From Terribacillus saccharophilus (GTDB lineage: Bacteria > Bacillota > Bacilli > Bacillales > Amphibacillaceae), in NCBI GenBank assembly GCA_900110015.1, contig FOCD01000003.1, positions 285,471-349,470 on the forward strand: DNA of 64,000 bases, given 5' to 3'. The notes under the pieces were generated by a model. The model was given only the letters and a program-made list of their open reading frames with translations, made no database searches and was not told the DNA's origin. Each line of letters opens with the position of its first letter. Positions within the stretch are counted from its first letter, which is position 1. The position numbers and the translations under genes are program-made. Below are positions 44,943-54,100 of the stretch, in pieces.

Positions 44943-46163
44943 TCAAGCAAGCGTTTTACCTTTCGTTTCTTCTCCAAGAAGCCACACCGCCACTGCAGCA
45001 ATTAGAACTGTCACACAAAATAAAAGGAACACAGTACTGACTGATATCCCTAATGAACCGCGATAACCGATCAGTAATGGTCCAAGGATACCTCCGATCC
45101 TTCCTGCGGTTGCTGCAATTCCAGAACCGGTAGCACGTATAGCAGTAGGATATTGTTCCGGAGTATAAGCATACAAAATACCATAAGCACCCAAATTGAA
45201 AAATGATAGCAACATTCCGGCCATAAGCAGCATACCCGCTGACTCTGCATTACCGAAAAGAACAGCACTAATGGCTGTACCGATAAGATAAATGATGAGA
45301 ATCGGCTTTCTGCCCACCTTTTCGATCAGCCAAGCAGCAGAGAAATAACCTGGCAGCTGCGCGAGTGTCATGATCAATACATACTCGAAACTTCGGACCA
45401 TATCGAATCCTTTCTCAACCATTACACTTGGAAGCCATAAAAACATGCCATAATAGCTGAGCATAATACAAAACCATACAATCCAAAGCATCATGCTGCG
45501 CTTAGCAAATCCTTTAGCCAGCAACTGACGAATACCAGCCATGACAGAAGTTTTTTGCTTCAGCTTTGTATAAGACGGCGAGTCCGGCAGATTTTTACGA
45601 AGAAAGACTGCGAACAATGCAGGTATCGCTGTCAGTAAGAGAGCTACCCGCCAGCCGTAATCCGGAATGACAAAATAAGAAATAATCGCTGCTAGCAGCC
45701 AGCCTACTGCCCAGAAACTTTCCAGCAGTACGACCATGCGCCCCCGTCTTTCTGGCGCGACAGACTCCGATACTAATGTTGACGCAACTGGCAGCTCACC
45801 GCCGAGCCCTGCACCAATAAAGAAGCGCAGCACAACGAAAATTAAGTAAGATGCTGCTAAAGCCGACAATCCGCTTGCAATAGAGAAAATCAAAATCGTG
45901 ATCATAAAAACTGTTCGACGGCCTACTCGATCCGCCATAATTCCGAACACAAATGCCCCCACAGCCATCCCAATGCTATTGACACTGCCTATCCAGCCTG
46001 CCTGCTGTGATGATAACCCCCAGTCCAATGTCAAAGCGGTAATAATAAAAGATAAAATACCAACATCCATGGCATCAAACAACCAGCCTGTTCCGACAAT
46101 ACCGAGCAGTTTCCGCTCAGAAATCGGTTTGCCTGTTTTTTGATTTGCTACTGCTCTCTCCAT
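44943..46163 (-). CDS. niaP: niacin transporter NiaP-like (MFS)
   Basis: A 406-residue MFS transporter very like YceI/NiaP of B. subtilis: GWLFDAMDVGILSFIITAL at TM1, WIGSVNSIGMAVGAF, GLGGELPVASTLVSE, LLESFWAVGWLLAA and YAYTPEQYPTAIRATGSG. It imports nicotinate and related pyridine carboxylates for NAD synthesis. The palindrome overlapping the promoter (46204-46230) fits control by NiaR, which represses when niacin is plentiful. ATG 46163 begins MERAVANQKT. Confidence 0.88.
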   Translation of the reverse strand: MERAVANQKTGKPISERKLLGIVGTGWLFDAMDVGILSFIITALTLDWGLSSQQAGWIGSVNSIGMAVGAFVFGIMADRVGRRTVFMITILIFSIASGLSALAASYLIFVVLRFFIGAGLGGELPVASTLVSESVAPERRGRMVVLLESFWAVGWLLAAIISYFVIPDYGWRVALLLTAIPALFAVFLRKNLPDSPSYTKLKQKTSVMAGIRQLLAKGFAKRSMMLWIVWFCIMLSYYGMFLWLPSVMVEKGFDMVRSFEYVLIMTLAQLPGYFSAAWLIEKVGRKPILIIYLIGTAISAVLFGNAESAGMLLMAGMLLSFFNLGAYGILYAYTPEQYPTAIRATGSGIAATAGRIGGILGPLLIGYRGSLGISVSTVFLLFCVTVLIAAVAVWLLGEETKGKTLA

Positions 46164-46203
46164 TCCAGCACCTCTGCGAAAATGTATTATTTGACACGTT
46201 AAG

Positions 46204-46232
46204 TTTACAGGTGTCTTGACACTTTGTAAATC
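46204..46232 (-). promoter_or_regulatory. NiaR-type palindrome overlapping the niaP promoter
   Basis: TTTACAGGTGTC, two bases, then GACACTTTGTAAA form an inverted repeat (46204-46230). On the minus strand it contains TTTACA (-35), a 17-base spacer and TAAACT (-10), so a bound repressor would block the polymerase. NiaR is inferred from the gene controlled and the GTGTC core. Confidence 0.65.
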
Positions 46233-46269
46233 TGTTATAGCGTTATTTTTACCAAAATATCAGCAACCA

Positions 46270-46299
46270 TGAAAAAAGCTGCCTTATTCGGCAGCTTTT
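46270..46299 (-). terminator. terminator after the CtaG-like gene
   Basis: AAAAGCTGCC (46274-46283) and GGCAGCTTTT (46290-46299) with a 6-base loop, then TTTTTTC on the minus strand. The stem contains the stop codon of the CtaG-like gene. Confidence 0.8.
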
Positions 46300-47048
46300 G
46301 CAGCAGATAATGAAGTTTTAGGAGCAGCAGCTTGGTACCATTGCCAGCACAATATAGCGATTATAGTAAGATCAATTAGATCCCCGCCGTAGTACATTAA
46401 CATTGCCCCCTGCTGTGCATCTGCAGCAGCTATGCCCATAGGCGGGTTTGCGTATAAATACTTCGACAGTATGCCGTGTCCTGCAAGCGCAAATACAAAA
46501 ACAATTACCCGGTAAAGATAACTTTTCCGGTACGAAACCGGATCTGTATATAGCATAGCCAGCGTGAACAAATAACCTGCTGCAAATATATGCAAATGAA
46601 CGAGCATCGAAACCAAGGATGATTGATGCATGTAATGAAATAGATGCGTTGTATAAAGAAGCCATAACCCTCCGATATTTAATACAGCTGCAGTGATCGG
46701 ATGAATTAGGAAACGCGCATATCTGCTTCGAAAAATACGAGAGACAGCTCTCCCTCCTGATTGCGGAAGCGCACGCAAAAGCAAGGTGACAGGCTGTGAT
46801 AAAACGAGCAACAACGGAGCGAGCATCCCGAGCAGCAGATGCCCGATCATATGATATACAAAGCTATGATGCGCATGCATAGCAATCGGCCCCGCCACAG
46901 CTTGAAGACCAATGACAATTCCACTTACAAATAACAGCAGCTTACGCAGCGGCCAGGCTTTGAAACTCTTGGCAGAATACTTCATTGCCAGCAGATAAGA
47001 TAGTATACAGAAGAAGGCGATACATAGAGCAAATTTATCAACGTACAT
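46284..47048 (-). CDS. CtaG-family cytochrome oxidase assembly membrane protein
   Basis: A 254-residue protein with about seven TM helices belonging to the caa3-type CtaG family: MHAHHSFVYHMIGHLLLGMLAPLLLVLSQP and the His-rich THLFHYMHQSSLVSMLVHLHIFAAGYLF segment. Such proteins help assemble the copper centre of cytochrome c oxidase. ATG 47048 has GGAGGAAAG upstream and lies eleven bases inside the DUF2243 gene. No oxidase genes are nearby. Confidence 0.85.
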   Translation of the reverse strand: MYVDKFALCIAFFCILSYLLAMKYSAKSFKAWPLRKLLLFVSGIVIGLQAVAGPIAMHAHHSFVYHMIGHLLLGMLAPLLLVLSQPVTLLLRALPQSGGRAVSRIFRSRYARFLIHPITAAVLNIGGLWLLYTTHLFHYMHQSSLVSMLVHLHIFAAGYLFTLAMLYTDPVSYRKSYLYRVIVFVFALAGHGILSKYLYANPPMGIAAADAQQGAMLMYYGGDLIDLTIIAILCWQWYQAAAPKTSLSAAKAAE

Positions 47049-47493
47049 GCTCTTTCCTCCTTGAAAGATGGATACACCAGATGCCTGCTGCAATTAACAG
47101 GACAGCGATACCATTCCATATCAGGTCATAATAGAAGATATCCACTCCATATCGAATCTGGTGAATGCGGAATAATTTATGCTGTATTAGGCCATCGTAC
47201 AGCTGGAAAACACCGCTTCCGAGCATAACAGCACCGACCCATCTAAGCGGAATCAAACTTCTGCGTCTGCGAAGATCCGCAAAAAGGAACAAACCTCCAA
47301 CTGTTGCAAACCAGCTCAGCGCGTGGAAGAAGCCATCCGATACAAGCCCCCATGTCGTAGAAGATAAATCGTAGAAATGATGCCAATGCAAAAGCTGATG
47401 AAAAACTGCTTCATCAATAAAAGCAACCAAACCAACACCGAACAAAAATCCAGACAGCACATTCCTGCGCCTATATGTATGACTATCCTCCAT
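47038..47493 (-). CDS. DUF2243 membrane protein
   Basis: A 151-residue protein with about four TM helices, carrying the DUF2243 pattern: LSGFLFGVGLVAFIDEAVFHQLLHWHHFYD and GLVSDGFFHALSWFATVGGLFLF. The conserved His residues (HQLLHWHH, FFHAL) suggest metal or haem contact, which would fit co-transcription with the CtaG-like gene, whose start it overlaps. The function is not established. Confidence 0.85.
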   Translation of the reverse strand: MEDSHTYRRRNVLSGFLFGVGLVAFIDEAVFHQLLHWHHFYDLSSTTWGLVSDGFFHALSWFATVGGLFLFADLRRRRSLIPLRWVGAVMLGSGVFQLYDGLIQHKLFRIHQIRYGVDIFYYDLIWNGIAVLLIAAGIWCIHLSRRKEHVR

Positions 47494-47596
47494 TCGTATC
47501 CTCCTATCAAAAGACTTTTATCTAAACTGTTTCCCGATAGGCTTAAGAATAAACAAAAAAGACATAGAAGATTTTCTCCCTATGCCTAAGAAATTA

Positions 47597-47624
47597 AAAA
47601 AAGTCGCCCAGATGGACGACTTTC
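47597..47624 (-). terminator. terminator of the tRNA operon
   Basis: AAAGTCGTCCATCTGGGCGACTTTTTTT on the minus strand: a 10-bp stem with one mismatch and a T-run, just past tRNA-Ala. Confidence 0.85.
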
Positions 47625-47631
47625 ATATGAG

Positions 47632-47704
47632 TGGAGCCTAGCGGGATCGAACCGCTGACCTCCTGCGTGCAAGGCAGGCGCTCTCCCAGCTGAGCTAAGG
47701 CCCC
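47632..47704 (-). tRNA. tRNA-Ala (UGC)
   Basis: A cloverleaf with anticodon loop CTTGCAC (anticodon TGC), GGTTCGATCCC T-arm and GGGGCCT/AGGCTCC acceptor. CCA is not encoded. Last tRNA of the cluster in transcription order. Confidence 0.95.
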
Positions 47705-47707
47705 ATA

Positions 47708-47782
47708 TGGAGCGGAAGACGAGATTTGAACTCGCGACCCCCACCTTGGCAAGGTGGTGTTCTACCACTGAACTACTTCCGC
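47708..47782 (-). tRNA. tRNA-Gly (GCC)
   Basis: Anticodon loop TTGCCAA (anticodon GCC), acceptor GCGGAAG/CTTCCGC, T-arm GAGTTCAAATCTC, and CCA encoded at the 3' end. Confidence 0.95.
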
Positions 47783-47803
47783 TCAGCAGTAAAGTAATGA
47801 TGA

Positions 47804-47883
47804 TGCGGGTGGAGGGACTTGAACCCCCACGCCGAAGCACTAGATCCTAAGTCTAGCGTGTCTGCCAATTCCACCACACCCGC
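47804..47883 (-). tRNA. tRNA-Leu (UAG)
   Basis: A class II tRNA with a long variable arm (TGCTTCGGCG), anticodon loop CTTAGGA (anticodon TAG) and acceptor GCGGGTG/CACCCGC. CCA is not encoded. Confidence 0.94.
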
Positions 47884-47918
47884 GTAATAGAAACAGTTAC
47901 TGGAACTGATCTATAAAG

Positions 47919-47991
47919 TGAGCCATGAAGGACTCGAACCTTCGACCCTCTGATTAAAAGTCAGATGCTCTACCAACTGAGCTAATGGCTC
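47919..47991 (-). tRNA. tRNA-Lys (UUU)
   Basis: Anticodon loop CTTTTAA (anticodon TTT), acceptor GAGCCAT/ATGGCTC, and T-arm GGTTCGAGTCC. CCA is not encoded. Confidence 0.95.
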
Positions 47992-48018
47992 AAAAACATT
48001 CTATTGAAAAGAAGTAAA

Positions 48019-48092
48019 TGGCTGGGCTAGCTGGATTCGAACCAACGATCACGGGACCAAAACCCGTTGCCTTACCGCTTGGCTATAGCCCA
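48019..48092 (-). tRNA. tRNA-Gln (UUG)
   Basis: Anticodon loop TTTTGGT (anticodon TTG), acceptor TGGGCTA/TAGCCCA, discriminator G, and CCA encoded. Confidence 0.94.
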
Positions 48093-48097
48093 ATAAA

Positions 48098-48183
48098 TGG
48101 TGGAGGGAGTAGGACTCGAACCTACGAACCCGATGGGAGCGGATTTACAGTCCGCCGCGTTTGGCCAACTTCGCTATCCCTCC
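48098..48183 (-). tRNA. tRNA-Tyr (GUA)
   Basis: A class II tRNA with variable arm TCCCATCGGGT, anticodon loop CTGTAAA (anticodon GTA), acceptor GGAGGGA/TCCCTCC, and CCA encoded. Confidence 0.95.
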
Positions 48184-48191
48184 AACATAAG

Positions 48192-48267
<76 letters not shown>

Positions 48268-48364
48268 AAACTATTTAATTGATTGACTCGAACGTCACGA
48301 ATGATATCATATCATCATTCAAATAACTTGTCAACACTTTTTATTAACTTCTTTTAAAAACAAG

Positions 48365-48440
48365 TGGTGGAGGATGACGGGCTCGAACCGCCGACCCTCT
48401 GCTTGTAAGGCAGATGCTCTCCCAGCTGAGCTAATCCTCC
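48365..48440 (-). tRNA. tRNA-Val (UAC)
   Basis: Anticodon loop CTTACAA (anticodon TAC), acceptor GGAGGAT/ATCCTCC, and CCA encoded. A 97-base gap with no gene separates it from tRNA-Thr. Confidence 0.94.
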
Positions 48441-48447
48441 AGCTTGA

Positions 48448-48519
48448 TGACCCGTACGGGATTCGAACCCGTGATACCGCCGTGAAAGGGCGGTGTCTTA
48501 ACCGCTTGACCAACGGGCC
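48448..48519 (-). tRNA. tRNA-Glu (UUC)
   Basis: Anticodon loop CTTTCAC (anticodon TTC), acceptor GGCCCGT/ACGGGTC, and T-arm GGGTTCGAATCCC. CCA is not encoded. First tRNA of the cluster. Confidence 0.94.
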
Positions 48520-48573
48520 AGGATGTCTGTTTTTCATCGTTGCGTTTTTCGTAACTCGAAACTGACAAGAGTT

Positions 48574-48603
48574 ATTATATACAGGAATGCAAGGGTTTGT
48601 AAA
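48574..48603 (-). promoter_or_regulatory. promoter of the tRNA cluster
   Basis: TTTACA (48598-48603), 18-base spacer, and TATAAT (48574-48579) on the minus strand, about 50 bases before tRNA-Glu. Confidence 0.7.
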
Positions 48604-48849
48604 CCCACTTTCATAATTTCTTTTAATTCAGATAATTAATCTGCAGACAACCCCCTCTTCTACTTGGTGAAACCCCTGTTATATCAACGTTTTCAGCTAT
48701 TTTAATAACATCTATTCTTCTTGCATACTTTCCTCTCAAAACAGGAATATAAACATGAACGTAAGAAAACGTGAGCAATTTTTTTGTCTGATAGAAAAAT
48801 TCCTTGTTATGCTTTTCCTATGAAATAAATTAGAAAAGGGGCATTCGAC
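48604..48849. other. non-coding stretch between the tRNA promoter and gabD
   Basis: No gene, repeat or hairpin terminator stands out. It should hold the gabD promoter, but I cannot assign -35/-10 boxes with confidence. Confidence 0.5.
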
Positions 48850-50238
48850 ATGACAGAGACATTTGATGTAACGAATCCAGCCACCGGCGAATTGATCGAA
48901 AAAGTAGCAATTGATTCAGAAGAAGCAATCAACAAGAAGATAGAAAAAATTCATCAGGCCTTCCATTCTTGGTCCAGAACTTCTGCAACTGAACGCAGTA
49001 AGCTTCTCCGCGCTTGGCATGATAAGATGGTGGAAAACAAAGCAGAACTTGCTGCCTTGATGACAGCGGAAAACGGTAAGCCGCTCAAAGAATCTGAAGG
49101 CGAAGTATTATATGCAGCTGGCTATATTGAATGGTTTGCAGAAGAAGCAAAACGTGTATACGGCCGCACTATCCCTGCTTCCACCACCGATAAGCGTATG
49201 CTCGTAACTCGTGAAGCTGTCGGTCCAGTTGCAGCGATCACACCTTGGAACTTCCCGGCAGCTATGATTACAAGAAAGGCAGCTCCCGCACTAGCTGCAG
49301 GCTGTACATTCATAATCAAACCTGCACCTGATACACCACTGACAGCCATTCGCTTGGTTGAACTGGCGCATGAAGTCGGCATTCCAGAGGACGTCATTCA
49401 ATATGTAAATGCTGATGGAGAAACAGTCGGAAAGATTTTCACCGAGCACCCTCATATCCGTAAGATTTCCTTTACCGGCTCTACCCCTGTCGGCAAGCTG
49501 CTTATGAAACAGAGCGCTGATAGTGTGAAGCATGTATCCATGGAGCTTGGCGGACATGCCCCGCTTATTGTCGATGAGTTCGCAGATATTGACCGCGCTG
49601 TGAAGCATGCTCTGGCATCAAAATTCCGGAACGCGGGACAAACATGTGTCTGTGCCAACAGACTGCTCGTCCATGAATCCATCAAAGATGAATTTACAAC
49701 AGCATTCACTAAAGCAGTATCAGAAATGAAGGTAGGTCAAGGTACTGAAGAGGGTGTTGAAATCGGTCCTGTCATCAATAAGAAAGGCTTTGATAAAATC
49801 GTAGCTCAAATTGATGATGCAAAATCCAAAGGCGCTAAAGTCCTTGCTGGCGGCACATATAATGCTGATGCCGATAAAGGCTACTTCTTCGTCAACCCGA
49901 CTGTTCTTGATCAAGTAACGGATGACATGGACATCATGCACGAAGAAACATTTGGTCCAGTCGCTCCGATTACAACTTATACCGAAATTGATGAGGCAAT
50001 CAGTTTGGCCAACGATACTCCATTTGGTCTGGCAGCTTACTTCTTCACAGAAAACTATCGCCGTGGTCTGTACATTGCCGAAAACCTGAAATATGGTATT
50101 GTTGGCTGGAACGACGGCGGCCCATCTGCCGTACAAGCTCCATTTGGCGGTATGAAGGAAAGCGGCGTCGGCCGTGAAGGCGGAATTGAAGGAATTGAGC
50201 CTTACTTGGAAACAAAATATATCTCTATTGGCATATAA
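48850..50238 (+). CDS. gabD: NAD(P)-dependent succinate-semialdehyde dehydrogenase
   Basis: A 462-residue aldehyde dehydrogenase: cofactor segment [24 protein letters not shown], catalytic Glu in [11 protein letters not shown], catalytic Cys in [11 protein letters not shown], and the C-terminal [20 protein letters not shown] typical of GabD/SSADH. It oxidises succinate semialdehyde to succinate, as in GABA breakdown. It stands alone with AAAAGGGGC upstream and a terminator behind. No gabT is adjacent, so another short-chain semialdehyde is possible. Confidence 0.93.
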   Translation: MTETFDVTNPATGELIEKVAIDSEEAINKKIEKIHQAFHSWSRTSATERSKLLRAWHDKMVENKAELAALMTAENGKPLKESEGEVLYAAGYIEWFAEEAKRVYGRTIPASTTDKRMLVTREAVGPVAAITPWNFPAAMITRKAAPALAAGCTFIIKPAPDTPLTAIRLVELAHEVGIPEDVIQYVNADGETVGKIFTEHPHIRKISFTGSTPVGKLLMKQSADSVKHVSMELGGHAPLIVDEFADIDRAVKHALASKFRNAGQTCVCANRLLVHESIKDEFTTAFTKAVSEMKVGQGTEEGVEIGPVINKKGFDKIVAQIDDAKSKGAKVLAGGTYNADADKGYFFVNPTVLDQVTDDMDIMHEETFGPVAPITTYTEIDEAISLANDTPFGLAAYFFTENYRRGLYIAENLKYGIVGWNDGGPSAVQAPFGGMKESGVGREGGIEGIEPYLETKYISIGI

Positions 50239-50240
50239 GA

Positions 50241-50269
50241 AAAGGACCCGTCACTGACGGGTCCTTTCT
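50241..50269 (+). terminator. terminator of gabD
   Basis: AAAGGACCCGTCA-C-TGACGGGTCCTTT: a perfect 12-13-bp stem, then TCTTCTTTAC. Confidence 0.88.
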
Positions 50270-50420
50270 TCTTTACTTTACAAATCAGTTGCTGCACAAT
50301 AGCATGCACCAAAAACATCTTTCCATTTGCTTATCATCCATACTCCGAATAAATCCTATGATACTATGAAACTAGACGACGTTACTTTTAAAGAAAACTA
50401 TATTAATAGGAGTTGAACAG

Positions 50421-50966
50421 ATGGAAAATATCGATTTTCTAAACGTAATACTACGTAATGGCGCATCACAATCAGTGGCCTTTGCTTTTTATGACCAGCT
50501 AGATATTGTTGAACCCGAAGAAATGATAGGGATGTGGCAAGGGGAAGAAATCGTAACTGGGCATCCATTGGAAGGACTTCTAACAGCGTCCGGTTGGTAT
50601 GGTAAAGAATTTATCGATGAAGAACACGTTCACCCTTTAGTTTTCAAAAAAAGTAATGAAGTTCTCTATACTATTAGTCCTAATTGGATTCCTTTTAATT
50701 TTCTTTTGCAAAGTGTGCAAAACATACCTAATAAAATTCTCTCATCATCTATGACAATATTGCGACCTATTCTAAAAACGAATAAGAGTGCAGCAAGGTT
50801 ACGAAAAGTGAATCATAGAGGGAAAGTTACTTCAGCAATGATCTACGATAATAAAGGTATAATAGATGTATTTAGAAAAATTGATGAAAACACTCTTTTA
50901 GGTATTATGGATATTAAAGAACAATTACCAGATAAAGCTTTCTTCTTTATATTAAGAAAAGTATAA
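50421..50966 (+). CDS. GXWXG/DUF4334 domain protein (181 aa)
   Basis: A cytoplasmic protein of two small domains: GXWXG (MIGMWQGEEIVTGHPLEGLLTASGWYGKEF, about residues 36-65) and DUF4334 (residues about 120-181; AARLRKVNHRGKVTSAMIYDN, then VFRKIDENTLLGIMDIKEQLP...FFFILRK). This pairing is common in Firmicutes and Actinobacteria but has no known function. AATAGGAGTTG precedes the ATG. It is AT-rich compared with gabD. Confidence 0.85.
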   Translation: MENIDFLNVILRNGASQSVAFAFYDQLDIVEPEEMIGMWQGEEIVTGHPLEGLLTASGWYGKEFIDEEHVHPLVFKKSNEVLYTISPNWIPFNFLLQSVQNIPNKILSSSMTILRPILKTNKSAARLRKVNHRGKVTSAMIYDNKGIIDVFRKIDENTLLGIMDIKEQLPDKAFFFILRKV

Positions 50967-51106
50967 GCAGAGTAATTTTCGTGCTGAGAGGTATTTACTG
51001 TCTTCACCAGCTGCGCATCGGTGATCAATGTGTCATATCCTTCGCGCCAGTCCATCATCCATACACTTTCTTGAAGTTATTCCTCAGTAATTAACCCTAA
51101 AAAGAA

Positions 51107-51148
51107 AAAGATGGGGCTTCTCCAATTATTCGGAGAAGCCCCATCTTT
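51107..51148. terminator. bidirectional terminator after the bpr gene
   Basis: AAAGATGGGGCTTCTCC and GGAGAAGCCCCATCTTT with an 8-base loop: a 17-bp stem, AT-rich on both flanks. It ends bpr (minus strand). Confidence 0.92.
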
Positions 51149-51186
51149 CATTTTTAAATTTAAGTTTTGTCCCAGCCTGTTCTTCG

Positions 51187-54100
51187 TTATTCTATAAATA
51201 CCTTTCCAGCCGCAGTTGCTTCAGATGTATTCCCAAATGCATCTGTAGCTTTCACAACAACATCTGCTCCATCAAGCTTTGCAGATGATGTTGCTGTCCA
51301 GTAACCTACATACAGACCATCTTCTGTTTCCCGCATCGGCAGTTCTGTTGCTTGTGATGTTGTACGGAAATTCGTCAGCGGTGCTTTCAAGTAGAAGGTT
51401 GCATCTTCCAAACCAGGTTCTGATTCAAAGGAGATGACAACTGTTTCTCCAGGCTGCACTTGGGCATCCTGGTCCGGTTTTACATTCTCCAGCTCAGGAG
51501 CTGTGTAGTCGGCTTCCAGCTCAATAACCTGCTTCGTTTTATTTCCTGCTTGGTCTGTTGCGACTACTTTAATCTCATTTACACCTTCATCCAATAGAAT
51601 ACGCTTGGAGAATGTTCCATCTTCTTTCACATCTGTTTTTGCCCCGTTGATTGTCAGTTTGTTTAAATAATCATCAGATACAGTCCCTGTAACAGTTACC
51701 GTCTCCTTATTTGTCTTGCTGCCATCTTCTGGAGCTGTGATTGTTAACTCCGGCGCCGTTTGGTCCCGGATGATTGTCACAGCTTCAGATGGTGCTGTGC
51801 TGCCATTTTCAAGCTTTGTGACAGCTGTCAGACTGTTTTCACCTTCTGTCAGCTCTACATCCGCTGCAAAGGCTCCTTCATCTGTTGCTTCAACTGACGC
51901 AGCAACCTCACCGTTATTGCTGATTTCTACTGTTCCTCCAGCTGCAGCTGTCCCTTCCACCGTCACACTGTCTTCTTTCGTGACTGTGTCTGGAGCAGGC
52001 GAGGTAATGACTGGTGCCTGTGCCTCATAGTCAACAAGCGCACGGATCATATAGTTCCCGTCTTCTTCTGGAACAGGGCTCCATTCTCCCCCTACATTCT
52101 GCCAGCTGCGTCCGGAGAATTCTCCGTCTTCATCTGTTGCCAATGCAGGCGTGTTAGGATTCGGATCTGTTTGGACATAAAGAATATAGAAATCAGAATC
52201 TACTACAACACCTTCTCCAGCCAAGTCGACCTGAGTCCACTCTCCATTTCGTAGTGCTTCCCCGGCAATCGGGCCGGCAAGTTTCTTACCTGGTGCACTG
52301 TCTTCTCCGGAAGCATCATAGATTTCTACTGCAAAGTTCGTTCCTCCTGGTGTAGGGAAGCTTTCATCCCAGAAACGGAACAAGCCGCCTGTCACCTGTG
52401 CAGAAGATTGTCCTTCCGCCAGCGTGAATTTCACTGCCCAGCCATTTCCGGCATCGTAAAAGGCATGTGCATTCTCGCCTGTTCCATCGTCATAGCCAAT
52501 TTCTCCGGCAAATCCGATGAATGGCTCCAGCTCAACATTTTGTTCTGTCGCTTCATCCGCATTCACTGTTACTTCGAATTCTGTTCCTTTGAAGGATGGG
52601 GCTGTGATTTTAAGTGTGTACGTTCCTTCATAAGCAGTCAGCGTATAAGCGCCGCTATCATCGGTTTTTACTGGCTGTACCGCTGCATCCTCGACCACAT
52701 ATACGTTTGCTCCAGCTATTGGTTCACCTGTTTGCGCATTCGTCACAGTACCCGAAACCGTTCCTTCCGCAATAGGATCAAGCGTGAAGTTCTGTGTAAC
52801 AGCAGATCCCTCTGTTACGGTAACTGGCGCCGTGCTGGAGTGGAATCCATATGCAGCAGCCTCAAGCGTTATATCACCTGCAGCCTGCAACAAGCGGTAA
52901 CTGCCGTCTGCTGGGTCGGTCTGTACACTTCTACCTGTTTCCTGTACTGTCACTGTCGCATCAACCGGCAAAGCAGTTGGGCTGATGTCTGCTGGATCTG
53001 CTTGTCCATCCGGCAATGTTGGACCTTGTACATTTTGAATTGGTGTTGGAGCAAGCTTCTTCGCATCTACCTTTTTCTTGCTCTTTGCACTATCTTTCGT
53101 CTGCTTCGCGTCCTCTTTTACTTTCTTTGTGATTTTCATAATAGAAGCAGAGGTGCTGGAAGAATCCGAAATGGCTACGTCATCGATATACCAGCCTTGT
53201 TTACTGATGCTGCCGTCTGTCTCCAAATGGAATCCGACATAAACTGTTTGACCGGCGAAGTCACCCAAATCAATTTGTTCAGCGCTCCAAGCGCCATTCG
53301 CGCCGTTGTACGAGCCTACCTGCTCCCAGTTTTCTTTGTCCGTCGATACGACCACATGGCCATAATCATAACGGCTTTCCAAGTCAAACCATGTCTGGAA
53401 CTGCAAGTACGCTTCTCCATCCTCTGGTACTGCTACCGGCGGTGCTAGCAAAGTTGCATCGGCATTGTTAGGATAAGCACCTGTTCCGTATACATTCTCA
53501 CCAGAAGCTGCTGCTTCAGGACCTGCAGCTGGAGCACCCCACTCCCAGGAGTTCTGATCGCCAAATGACGTCCAGCCTGCTGGTTCCTCTTCGAAGTCCT
53601 GGCTATATCCAACTGAAAGCGGCGCAATGAGCTCCACTTCGAACGCATCCGTCTCTGTTGTATTACCGCCAAAGTCTGTCACGACGAATTTATATACGAG
53701 TGTTTCACCTGTTGTCGCTTCAGCTGGCAGCACTGCTTGATACGTACCGCTTGCTGCGTTTCCTTCTACAAGCGCAGCATCAACTGATTGCCATTCTCCT
53801 TCATCTTTTTTGTATTGAAGCGTTACTGTATCTGCGCTGATGTTATCCGTCACTTCTGCTGTGAGCGGAGTGGCAACACCTTGATACAATTCTGACACTG
53901 CTTCATGTGTAATTACAGCAGGTTCTTCGTCATCGCCATCCTGATAGACGTTACCATTGATTTCGCCAACACCAGTTGCGATCGTGGATACTGCCAAATA
54001 AGCATTCACAATACCATGACCGAACCCTTCATTGATTTCATCCGGATAATCGCTGCTCGTTTGACGATCAGCTGTATCGTACAATATCGTCTCGATCTCA

